Below, one piece after another: positions 1-10,390 of a stretch of DNA of 64,000 bases. Within the stretch, counting starts at the first letter, position 1; every line of letters starts with the position of its first letter. The notes under the pieces were generated by a model, which saw only the letters and a program-made list of their open reading frames with translations, did no database searches and was not told where the DNA came from. Position numbers and translations under genes: made by a program. Origin of the DNA: Hofstenia miamia (lineage: Eukaryota > Xenacoelomorpha > Acoela); contig SCFE01000082.1 of assembly GCA_004352715.1 (NCBI GenBank), positions 1,088,179-1,152,178 of the forward strand. Direction: 5' to 3'.

Positions 1-2618
1 GTGTCAGAGTTTTGCAGAATTTTTGATGTTGTGTTGACAAATACAAGCAAGTTCTACTTCAAATAATCATCAAGATTCAACAGCATCAGTCATCTGTGTG
101 TGATGGAATTAAATTATTTGATCTCCTTCTAGTATTCTTACAAGTAATCTAAGCTTATTATGACATAGGTTACACACCAGAGCTGATGAAAACTGTGGAA
201 TGTGGCTTGTGGTGTAGTTTCACGAGATCTTCAGCATCTGTAATATCCAAGGACAACATACGTATTGTCAAAAAATTCTAAAATTGTTCAAATTATTCTT
301 CCAACAACTACTTTAAGGCTAAGTACTGGTAATCAACATACTTCAAGAGTCGGCACTCTTTCTGTAACGATGGTGTTAAAAGCTCTTCAACTGTACATAA
401 ATGTCTACAATGTGTCTGTTCCAAAACCCATTAAGAAACTGGGGAAATAACGCCATCTCTAAATCATTTGTGAGCTCCGAAATACAATAAAGAAACGTGT
501 AATGTGTAAAACTCAAAAGCTTAGATAATTTCAAGAAATGAAATACTGAAAAGATGAAAATGCAATAGAATGTGTTAACAAATGCTCCATTGTTGATAAA
601 TGGACCCAAGACTATTCCGTTTGTTGCCAAGAGCAATCTAGGAGGGAGGGGGGGGGCGTGTAGCATAATTGCCTAATTTTAGCTTCTTGTAATTCCTTAC
701 TATATATTTAATTATTCATTTATTAATTATGCATAATTTGCTTAATAGTCAGTGTAATAATATGAATGAACGCTAACAGAAATATAAAAAGGGAAACCTT
801 AGTTCATTCAAGCTTCTGTTAACCAAAAATTCTGTCTTTTGCAAATCAAGCAGAAATATAAACCACTACTAAGTCACCTATAGATTTAGCACAAAGTAAT
901 TCGACACTAGTATTCTGTGTGATCTTTCACTCGCCATAGGACTTGGGCAACATGTGATTGGGAACATAAATGGGAATAGTGAATGCCTTCAGCGGCTAAA
1001 TAAAGTCATTCATCATCATATTATTATTATACGTTTTTCAAATATTACTCATTATTTTTACCAAAATAAATGCGTGGATCACATGGGACAGGAGGACAAG
1101 TACTAAAACAATTCAATGAGGGTCAAATTGCGAGTTGTGATTTCTTAATTAACATAATTTGAGGTATATAATAAGTAAAAATTATTTGTAGGCTTAAAGA
1201 TTTTGTTGCATTCTCTGGATGATATTCACTTAATTCTTACGCCTAGCTTATTAAATATAATATTTACTTCTTATTAAATGCGAAGTCAATTCGTGAGCTT
1301 TTCTATCATGCCATTTGACGAGTCCCGTTGCAGAATTTAGGCGGAACTACACAATCTGGTTCAGCTTGGTGTGTAGAGCAGGCATTGGAATACGGAAATA
1401 ATAATGCATTTATTTACTGATGTCTTATCGAGGCAGAAGCCATTCGGTCTGCATGAAGCAATTTTGGCTGTGTTATTTACAGTATATGTGTGATAACAGA
1501 TAAATGAGATAGAAATTGATTTCGTGCGAGCATGTACATGTAAAACTATTGTTTTATATTAAGTAAAGCTTTGTATGTCTCTCATTCATCAAGCATGGGA
1601 TTTGGAGTTAACAGGCATGTAAAATACTGTAGCTTGCGCTTATTGTTTACAAAAAATATATCATTTTTGTTATTTTTTATTATTGTTATTAAAATGCCCT
1701 CATTACCAATATTTATGGTAGTTACAATCGTAACAAACTTATTGTGCCTTTAAAGTCACAAACTGTTTTGTTCATATTCTTAAACAATTTTCTACAAGTC
1801 TATTAAGAAGTTTCAGAATCATGAGATGCATCAATGGGTAAGAATGTTTCCCTGTTCTGGTGGAAATATGTTATGAAAATTATACATGTACTTAAGTGCA
1901 TTAAAATATTTAATTTTTTCAATAGAAAATCCTATGTTTGCAAATCCATTCAAATTCTTCTCATACCTAGTGTCCAGATAATAAAACCGCTCTAAGCCCA
2001 TGGCAGCAATAACTAGCCTCAACTACTTTGCTTTTTGTCATAGACCCCAAGTCCCCTCCATGAGTATAGTCAGAAGTCGTAGGATGTCTTTGCACAGGCG
2101 CGCGAATTAAGGAGGAAATGAAAGAGGAGATCACTCTCTATCCAATTGTATTTTCAGATTCAAAATGCGCTTATTGTTTACTGCAGTGATTCCTAATTTA
2201 TACTTCAATTTACTTAAACTTATTTTACTTTCTTGGTTGCGGTTACATTGTGTGAAGACATGGAAGTTCGGTTTCAGGATATATTACAATTGGAAATTCC
2301 TGACTAGATAATTGAACTATGTATTAATATTTCTGAGCAAGGAATTCTCGCAGAGGAACTTATAATTTTGCAAAATGATTTTGAGCTCAAACAAAAATTC
2401 GGAATTTCATTTCAAGAATTTTGGCCGCAACGCGAAGTTCAAGTGAAATATCCTCACGTGGGGATCGTGTAAAAATTTTTTCATTGCATTTCCAAGTTCA
2501 TACGTAGTAGAGGGACGATTTACGACTGTTTCTAACTGAAATGGAACCGGATATCAAGAAGCTTATGAACTTGCGCCAAGCCCATCCTTAACACTAGAGA
2601 CTGGAGTTTAAATAAACA
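1..2618. other. Non-coding AT-rich stretch
   Basis: I see no supportable gene, RNA or element. Short open frames here lack family resemblance and are AT-biased. A run of TCA/TTA triplets near 1005-1030 follows a slightly GC-richer block (about 930-1000); it could be the tail of a short retroposon, but nothing else supports that. Confidence 0.6.
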
Positions 2619-2823
2619 TTAACCCTTAGATGTCAATTGGGGACTCTTGGACCCAAAACTAAATTTTTCAACATCTTTCCAATAAATAATATAATGAATT
2701 TTGACATGCTCATAGGAGAATTATGATTTTAACATATAGTTTTAAGAAATACTCAAAAAATTGAAAATTTTTTTGCTGGAAAAATAGTTAGTTTAATTTA
2801 CTTAGTTGTTATTTAAGGGTTAA
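2619..2823. mobile_element. piggyBac-type MITE with TTAA target duplication
   Basis: A 197-bp element (2623-2819) is flanked on both sides by TTAA (2619-2622 and 2820-2823). The left end reads CCCTTAGAT inward and the right end, reverse complemented, reads CCCTTAAAT, so 8 of 9 terminal bases match. TTAA duplication with CCCTT-starting ends is the hallmark of piggyBac transposons. There is no open frame inside, so it would depend on a transposase elsewhere. The inverted repeats are short and TTAA is common in AT-rich DNA, so chance cannot be excluded. Confidence 0.6.
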
Positions 2824-4859
2824 TATGCATTAATTCGTTTTTTCTTTTTTTGCCAAAGGGCGTTTGATAGTCAATAAGGTATTCAGAGGGGCGCTATTAG
2901 AGAAAAGTTTAGCGAATGGAGTGTTTTTTTATGGAAACGATTACAAATTCTAGAAAATAGCTGCGTTGCTTCAAATTGTGCTATTCATAAAAATAGTTTA
3001 TGAAGAAATAGAATTTTCTCGTAGTAATATTTTGGCAGATATGGGGCTTCGCCAAGAATCCTTGATTTTGATCCTTTACAGCTGGATGCATGCAGATGAA
3101 TATAGTATTCAACAATAATTAGGTCATATTTTATATGCTAATTAGAAAACTGACCTTCAACACCAGCAGTAGAAACGAAATTGGCAATAAGTTTAGACGT
3201 TGGAGCGATGATAATAGTCATAGTTTTATTTACTAACTACCGATTTTGTTGCTCCTTCTTTGAGTTGACTCGAGATTAGCAACATCGTTGCTATTCGAAA
3301 ACCAGATTACAGAACCATATGCAAGCTCTGACAAATTTGGTGGCCGATAAATATTCTTTTTTACCATCAAGCTATTTGAAAATGGTATGCAATGAATCAA
3401 ATGTAGAAGCACATTGTTACATTTATCAAAAATGCTCGCAGTGTGTATATTCCATCTAAGTTCCGAAGATCAATAAATACCTAATTCTGTCACAATTTAT
3501 AGACATTATGTGTAAAGCCAATCTTTTGGACTTTATCTGTTCTGAACGTCATCTGATATATTTCAAATAATCTTTTAGTAAACCGCAATTTTCATTGGAG
3601 ATTTTTCCATATTCAACAAACAAAAGCTCGTAGGGAAAGATTGTGGAAGTTCATTGATAAGGTTTAAGAAAAGCATTGATCCAGGGCCTGACCCTGGAAA
3701 ACACTACTAGTAATTGGAAGTATTTTATAATGATATTCCAAAAAACAAAGTTTGTATCAAGAACCCTTGGACTTCTAATGCGCAATTTGTTATTTTTCCG
3801 GTTAAATTCATTAAAATAACTCATTGTCCTTTCAAAGTATGTTCAAACTTCCGTCAGGTTGCTAGCATTGTTTCTCAAACATTTTCTTGAAATTATTGAA
3901 AATATTTTTCGAGGAAATAGCATTAAAGCTTTTACATAAACTTTATTTTGCACCTCTGGAGTGATTCATGATGACATAGTTAACACGTTCACTTTGGTAG
4001 GATGATGTATTTTATATTAAATTTAATATAATAAGCAATTAGTCACTCTAAGTAAATTATAAGTTGATTTAATATTCTCTATCAGTCATAAATATACCCA
4101 TCTTGCATGCACTTAATTGACTTGTGTTAAGGAATTGGAAATAAACAAGTTTATTTAAGAAGCCTCACTGATTCTACAATTGTTAAGAAGTAATGTTCTC
4201 ATTAGCGCTACTCATCAAAATCCGTTTTCTGTCAGATTGGAAAGTGATTCCTGAAAATTGTTTTTTTTAGAAAGGCAGCTTTAAATAAATGTTGGGTTAA
4301 ATAAATTAGTTAAATGTGTTCACAAACTGATCTTAACTGAACAAAGTAATATACATAATGGTTCTAAAATTATGTTTGCAATTAACCCTACTGTTATATG
4401 GCTTTTTTTTACACACGTCGTTGTTTGGAGGTGGATGGAAAATGTCACCCCCCCACTTATTTCTCTTAATAGTGACCTAATCGCTTTGAAATTTAGAAGA
4501 CAGTTTCTATTAATATTGCATTTTGTTATCATAATTTTTACCTGTCATATAAATTGTACTCCTAAATACCTTTATTCCTCTTTGCTACCGAAATGGTAAC
4601 AGAAAATTTAAGCATGGGGAATAAAACGAGCCAAATATGAAACGAAAAAATTCACTATAAATATATGTTAGTACTACCCTCTGACAAAATGTCAATAAAT
4701 TTTTTTTTTGTAAAAATATTGAAACAATTCTTTTAGTAAATGGATAAAACCAAATTTTCTGCGATAAAATTAATTTGCTAATCAAAATCTTGATTTTTTT
4801 AAGATATGTATTTGGGTTCAATAATGCCCCCCAAAGTTATGGTTAATATTTGATCATGT
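2824..4859. other. Non-coding AT-rich stretch
   Basis: No gene, RNA or element could be supported on either strand. Open frames at 4320-4600 are low-complexity and hydrophobic with no family resemblance. Confidence 0.55.
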
Positions 4860-5300
4860 ATATAAGGTCATCATATAAGTTCTGCCTTAATTTTGAATAT
4901 ATAAATCAAATGATCAAATGCTACATTTAATTCAAATGTCAATAATCAATGTTTTTCACTGATTATCTATAACTTCATTCCATTATTAACAAGCTTCGAA
5001 ATTCCATTGTTGTAGAATTCTTTTATTTTTGATTCGAATAACTCACAAATGAAATTTTTAACTTTTTGCTTCATTGTAAGAGCTGTTTCCTCCAAATGAT
5101 TTTGTAAGCTTATAAATAAATGGCAATATAAAGGAACAAGGTTTTTGTGAAGTGATTTGTGCGGTGTGGGGTCGTGCATTGCCCCATTGAAATATCAGAG
5201 CATTTATGAGCCACCCATTTTTCAATTGTTTGACTTTTTCGAAGTTGTTGAAGATGATGATGAGCAGTGGAATGGTTTGAACCAAGCTTTCTTATCAATA
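4860..5300 (-). pseudogene. Internally deleted mariner-family transposase remnant
   Basis: Minus-strand pieces match a mariner (Mos1/SETMAR-type) transposase in the right order, spread over more than one frame. At 5300-5215 there is a segment like SNHSTAHHHLQQL..EKWVAHK, the region between the DNA-binding and catalytic domains. About 5190-5160 carries NARPHTA, the motif at the second catalytic aspartate. At 5060-4970 a segment with KEFYNNGISKL corresponds to the conserved C-terminal end (family: AEFY..GI.KL). The stretch normally between WVAHK and NARPH, which holds the first catalytic Asp, is missing, so this is an internally deleted and frameshifted copy. About 4862-4890 may be the 3' terminal repeat. 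It cannot encode an active enzyme. Confidence 0.7.
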
Positions 5301-6217
5301 AAGTAATATTGACTACATCATTAACTTTCCAGGTAGACGTGGATGAAGATGAATAGTGATATGATTTGCCTTCTTGAAGAAAAAACTATTGTCATATCGT
5401 TTCAATTTTGTTATATGTCTAAGGTATCTGCACAAAAACTACTGAAAACAAAACTATCACCTTTGTAAGTTGTATATTTACAGATTGGTAAAGGCTGTAA
5501 AAACAGAGGAATATTAGATCATGACTGGTTTTAATATTTCATTAATAAATTTTAATGACAAACCCAGTCGATTTTTTAAACAACTATTAGGCTACTTGAT
5601 AAAATGATTTCTGATTTAAATGAAAAATTATCTGAACTGCGTATAGTTGAGATTTTAAAAACCATCTGATGAGTGGTAGACTAGTTAGTGAGGATTAAAT
5701 TTGAATCTCTATTGAACAGATAGATAGCTGTAAGGCAGAAATAGTATTTACCATATGAATGAAAAAGACCACCATTGTCCAGAAATGTTTCCTGGAAAAG
5801 TTCTCACCATTTCTATGTTCACTCTATTTCTTAACCCCCTTTAGAAATGGATATCAAACATATTGTAGATATTTACTAAGTCAAGTTATGCATAATAGCG
5901 TTTTAACTGTAATAAGATAGTTTCTCGTATAAGTTTTATTGCTTGAGTTCTCGGTCTTTGCATTCTTAAGGATAAAGAATTCTTTGTGGAATACAAGGTA
6001 GGATGAATCATATTTAGTCAAGAACTTGAATTTTACCACTATGATATAGTCGATTTCATAATGATAAAACACCTCGATAAGTTGCGTTTTAATAGGTTTT
6101 TGGTCATTCCATAAGATTTATTCAATGAATCATGCCTTTTACGAGGCAAATTTTTTGAAAACTACATTAAGTCAATAGTTAGAGGGCAAGTCTTATATAT
6201 ATAATATATATATATAT
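5301..6217. other. Non-coding stretch ending in a TA array
   Basis: No gene is visible. The block ends in a (TA)n run at about 6194-6217 that borders an assembly gap. Confidence 0.5.
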
Positions 6218-7217
6218 NNNNNNNNNNNNNNNNNNNNNNNNNNNNNNNNNNNNNNNNNNNNNNNNNNNNNNNNNNNNNNNNNNNNNNNNNNNNNNNNNNN
6301 NNNNNNNNNNNNNNNNNNNNNNNNNNNNNNNNNNNNNNNNNNNNNNNNNNNNNNNNNNNNNNNNNNNNNNNNNNNNNNNNNNNNNNNNNNNNNNNNNNNN
6401 NNNNNNNNNNNNNNNNNNNNNNNNNNNNNNNNNNNNNNNNNNNNNNNNNNNNNNNNNNNNNNNNNNNNNNNNNNNNNNNNNNNNNNNNNNNNNNNNNNNN
6501 NNNNNNNNNNNNNNNNNNNNNNNNNNNNNNNNNNNNNNNNNNNNNNNNNNNNNNNNNNNNNNNNNNNNNNNNNNNNNNNNNNNNNNNNNNNNNNNNNNNN
6601 NNNNNNNNNNNNNNNNNNNNNNNNNNNNNNNNNNNNNNNNNNNNNNNNNNNNNNNNNNNNNNNNNNNNNNNNNNNNNNNNNNNNNNNNNNNNNNNNNNNN
6701 NNNNNNNNNNNNNNNNNNNNNNNNNNNNNNNNNNNNNNNNNNNNNNNNNNNNNNNNNNNNNNNNNNNNNNNNNNNNNNNNNNNNNNNNNNNNNNNNNNNN
6801 NNNNNNNNNNNNNNNNNNNNNNNNNNNNNNNNNNNNNNNNNNNNNNNNNNNNNNNNNNNNNNNNNNNNNNNNNNNNNNNNNNNNNNNNNNNNNNNNNNNN
6901 NNNNNNNNNNNNNNNNNNNNNNNNNNNNNNNNNNNNNNNNNNNNNNNNNNNNNNNNNNNNNNNNNNNNNNNNNNNNNNNNNNNNNNNNNNNNNNNNNNNN
7001 NNNNNNNNNNNNNNNNNNNNNNNNNNNNNNNNNNNNNNNNNNNNNNNNNNNNNNNNNNNNNNNNNNNNNNNNNNNNNNNNNNNNNNNNNNNNNNNNNNNN
7101 NNNNNNNNNNNNNNNNNNNNNNNNNNNNNNNNNNNNNNNNNNNNNNNNNNNNNNNNNNNNNNNNNNNNNNNNNNNNNNNNNNNNNNNNNNNNNNNNNNNN
7201 NNNNNNNNNNNNNNNNN
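6218..7217. other. Assembly gap of exactly 1000 N inside a TA array
   Basis: The run of N is 1000 bases, a placeholder length, and is bordered on both sides by (TA)n. The open frames that appear to cross it are artefacts of undefined bases. Confidence 0.95.
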
Positions 7218-7369
7218 ATATATATATACATATAATAAATCTACCAGGCTAGGAATAAATTACTATCAAGATTTCAAGAACGAGATATTGTATAGTCATT
7301 ATTGTAAAATTTGTATCCTAACCATGGTTTAGCCGAGACATACTTTTGCTTAAGGAAAATTTTAATGTT

Positions 7370-7910
7370 CTTCTTAAAAGCTGCAGTTTTCAATGTTCTT
7401 TATATCATTAGGTAGTGGGTTCCAAGTTCGAAAACCGGTATTAATGAATGATTGCTTGAAAACTTTTTTTCTATATTTAGCGCAAATAAGGTGTATTAAT
7501 CTGGAATTCTGCTTATGAATAAAACAAAGCGTTCTTATATGTATAAAATGTTTTTTATTGTTTTGACATACTGGTAAATTCGAGAATTTGATGTGGGCCT
7601 GGGTTAAGTTCTAGTCCTGTAGATATCAGAAGATTTGCTAGTATGTGCTGATAATATATAAAACGGTTAAAAATATCAGAGAAATGAAACTTGAAAAAGG
7701 AAGTAGCCTCCTAAATATTTTGTAGCACTGCTGATAGGTAAGGCTTTTTAATGATTGAGTAACCTTATAGAAAAGTATATAATTAAAAATTATTGCTAAG
7801 AGTAGCACTTTGTGGATAATGTAGTCCAACATTCCAATATGGCAATGCATCATTCTAATGAAATCTATTCCATTTTTTATACGGAATATAAGACAAATTG
7901 GTAAGGCCAA
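7370..7910 (-). pseudogene. LINE reverse-transcriptase C-terminal fragment
   Basis: On the minus strand from about 7605 down to 7380 one frame stays open and ends with FINTGFRTWNPLPNDIKNIE. It resembles the C-terminal tail of Jockey/CR1-type non-LTR polyproteins (family: F.NRG...WN.LP..I). The upstream part, 7910-7610, contributes weakly similar sequence in other frames and is frameshifted. Nothing of the polymerase core is present, so this is a 5'-truncated or decayed 3' end. It lies tail to tail with the plus-strand LINE that follows. Confidence 0.6.
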
Positions 7911-8104
7911 GCTACGTGGAATTAACCATATACAAAATCAGAAGTGAGATTAAAATTATGGAGTACTTAAAAAATAAATATATCGAATGGAATTAACATC
8001 TCCGCGACTTGGCATTTCTAATGCCAATATAGCTTAGTAAATACTTTCTATACATAATGTTATTTGCAAAAGCCCGTACTTGAACCAATCTAAACTCGGT
8101 TTAT

Positions 8105-10080
8105 TTCAGGGATCAACGCGAGAAGTGCAAAGGAACATTCACTAAAACTCTGTTGGTGCCAGACTTTAGTAAAGCATTTAACTGTTCCGATACTAATATA
8201 ACTGCTTCCCACCTTGATAGTATTTTACATCAAATCTTTGAGGAGAACAGTTCTCTTCGAAGAGTGGCTATATGCGATAGAGTTCCTGAATACGTGACCC
8301 CTGTCATTAAAATTCTTCTCAAGAAAAACAAACTTTTAAGGAGAGGCCGGTTTGTGGAAGCAAAATCAATCAATAAACGAATTCGAGAAAAGATAAAGGC
8401 CAATTATAGGTATCTAGATAAAATACGTTTGAAAAATTGATGGGCTAAAGTCAAATCCCTTATTCATGCTATCCCAGGCTCCTGTGATAATTTTAACGCT
8501 GATAACGTCAATGACTATTTTAATTCGTTCTCTGTTTCTAATGCTAATAACTCTTTACTCGTGTCTGATTGGCGTGACAAGATCCCATTACTGCAAGACA
8601 TTCCTTATTTTTATCCTCATGAAGTTTATCATTATCTGAATCGAATAAAGAAAACGAACTGTGAAATGAACGGTTTGCCTTTCTGAGTTTTTAAATACGG
8701 TGCTGCATATCTTGCTGATCCTGTTTGTTCATTATTCAATTTTTCACTTTACTGTGATGTGTTGCCTGATGCATGGAAAATTGCTAACATTAGACCTATT
8801 CCTAAGAAAGCCAACCCTAAGGAGTCGAAGGATTTGCGGCCAATATCGCTCACGCCTATTCTTTCTAGGGTCTTTAAAAGAATGGTATATGACAAATTTG
8901 ATTCTTTCTCATATCACATATCAACGAGCCCTTTGCAGTTTGGTCTTCGTAAACAAAGTTCAACAGCGTATACACTAATAAAGATCCTGCATCAGATTTA
9001 CAAATTCAGGAGTAGCCATGACTATTGCCGAGTAATTACGTTGGACATGTCTAGGCATTCAACAAGACTAGCCACACAGCAATTATTGGCGCTCTATCTA
9101 GATTTAATCCCCCATCAATCCTCATATTATGAAGTGGTATGCTAGTTTCCTCTCGAGAAGAAGCCACTTAACCACTATAAATGGCCAAAATTCTGCAGTT
9201 CGTTATATTGAACTTGGAGTTCCTCAAGTAGCCATCAGTGGTCCTGTCTTTTTTTAACTGTTCTGTCGATAACACTTATCGAATAAAACACAGCTAACTT
9301 TTCATTATCAGCTTTTGCTGACGACAATACCCTTATTGTAGTTGGCTCGTACGATGTTAAAGACGAGTAATTTTCTAATCGATTCTCTTGAGGTTCCTTT
9401 GCTAGCCAAGAACCTTCATTTTAATCATAGCAAAACGAGTGAACTTATTAACATTGATCGAAGCTCTGTGCCCAGGCACTTTCATTTTCTCATCCCAAGA
9501 GCATGGCTAAAAAAGCTCTAATAGTAATCTGTATTTATTGCTGAAATGGATTTAGCCAATATGAGTTACAAACACTACTATGCATTAGTTATGCCCTCAC
9601 TAACATTGCTGTTCGGTTTGGGGAGATTCCTCGAAATCGCTCTTGCTCCTCTTAGATAAAGTTCAGAAAAAAGCTGAACGCCTTAAAATTATATCAAATT
9701 ACATCCCTATTGAGAAAATCATCACCAAAGTTGATAATCGACTTCTTCAGCAGATACTGATTTCCGAGAACCATGATCTGTGAGATACTCTGCCTCAACG
9801 CTCACTTTACGGAGAGAGTCGTCTGCGTAGGAGGCTACCTGGAGTAATCAAAACTGCCTGTGAACAAGAGCTTTCTCTATTTCCACATCGACTCCTTCGT
9901 GGAATGAAAGTCAAGTATTTTTATGGCTTAAATAGATGTTTTTATCCGTTTTAAAATAAAAGTTGATTATTATGATCCTTCGACACCTCTATATAACGTG
10001 AATGCTCATTCCACTGTTAGTAACATACTTCCTCAGCTCAGACAAAAAGTTATATTTCCCTCAACTTGGGCATTTCAATT
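8105..10080 (+). pseudogene. CR1/Jockey-like LINE polyprotein, decayed
   Basis: This is a non-LTR retrotransposon pol remnant. One frame runs from about 8105 to 9145, broken only by TGA codons near 8438 and 8684. It begins in the endonuclease-RT linker (VTPVIKILLKKNKLL, then WAKVKSLIHAI) and enters the RT fingers/palm (LPDAWKIANIRPIPKKANPK, LRPISLTPILSRVFKRMV, LQFGLRKQSSTAYTLI). Palm motif A is degenerate (VITLDMSRHSTR). After a frameshift, about 9130-9250 gives the LGVPQ..ISGPVFF box, and another frame gives the catalytic FADD at 9314-9325. Thumb and C-terminal pieces (KVQKKAERL, a tail near 9770-9870) follow in mixed frames. There is no endonuclease domain, so it is 5'-truncated. It would have copied its own RNA into DNA at a nicked target, but is now inactive. 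Confidence 0.85.
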
Positions 10081-10109
10081 TCAAAAAATTCTCTCTGTAA
10101 TAAGGACTA

Positions 10110-10195
10110 CTTAAAAATATCACTTTTATTGTAGCTAATTTATGTTTATAGGTGTAATCGTCTTTTGTATTTAGACTTGGTTGCACTGATCTTAG
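10110..10195 (-). mobile_element. Second partial PLE 3' fragment
   Basis: Read on the minus strand, this block contains ACCAAGTCTAAATAC followed by an A-rich segment and CTATAAACATAAATTAG. It resembles the end of the endonuclease reading frame in the PLE at 17053-17688. It sits directly beyond the 3' terminal motif of the PLE piece at 10230-10390, so two partial copies may lie in tandem, an arrangement known for Penelope-like elements. The match is short and diverged. Confidence 0.45.
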
Positions 10196-10229
10196 GTAGA
10201 TTTCAGCTTTTTCAGATACCTAAAATCTT

Positions 10230-10390
10230 GAAGTCAATCATAAAAAATATATTAACAAATATATTTCAGCTTAAAAAGCCATTGCCAGTTTCTTTACAAA
10301 TCATTCACTCTAACTTAAATTAATAATACTTTATTTCACAAAATTTAAATAATTGGTAGCAATAGTTTATGAATGTAATGCTTTTTTATA
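10230..10390 (-). mobile_element. PLE copy, 3' terminal part (split by Tigger)
   Basis: Read on the minus strand, this matches the right arm of the PLE at 17053-17688: ATAAACTATTG, then GTGAAATAAA, GATTTGTAAAG and GAAATATATTTG in the same order. It continues the PLE whose endonuclease end is at 12790-13270; the Tigger element lies between the two halves. The hairpin motif at 10261-10300 has stem arms GGCUU and AAGCU, the counterpart of GACUU and AAGUC in the other copy. Confidence 0.75.

Noticed and set aside
930-1035. Possible SINE with a TCA/TTA-repeat tail
   Set aside because: No Pol III box pair, tRNA-like head or second copy could be seen.
6179-7231. Long open frame across N bases flanked by IYIYI
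   Set aside because: It is created by undefined bases and TA repeats; the same applies to frames at 22328-23462, 34182-34636, 53636-53938 and 58386-58589.
7590-7612. A GLELNPGP peptide on the minus strand, resembling a 2A ribosome-skipping motif of LINE proteins
   Set aside because: It lies in a different frame from the LINE C-terminal reading frame that covers the same bases, and that frame continues through it, so the motif is coincidental.
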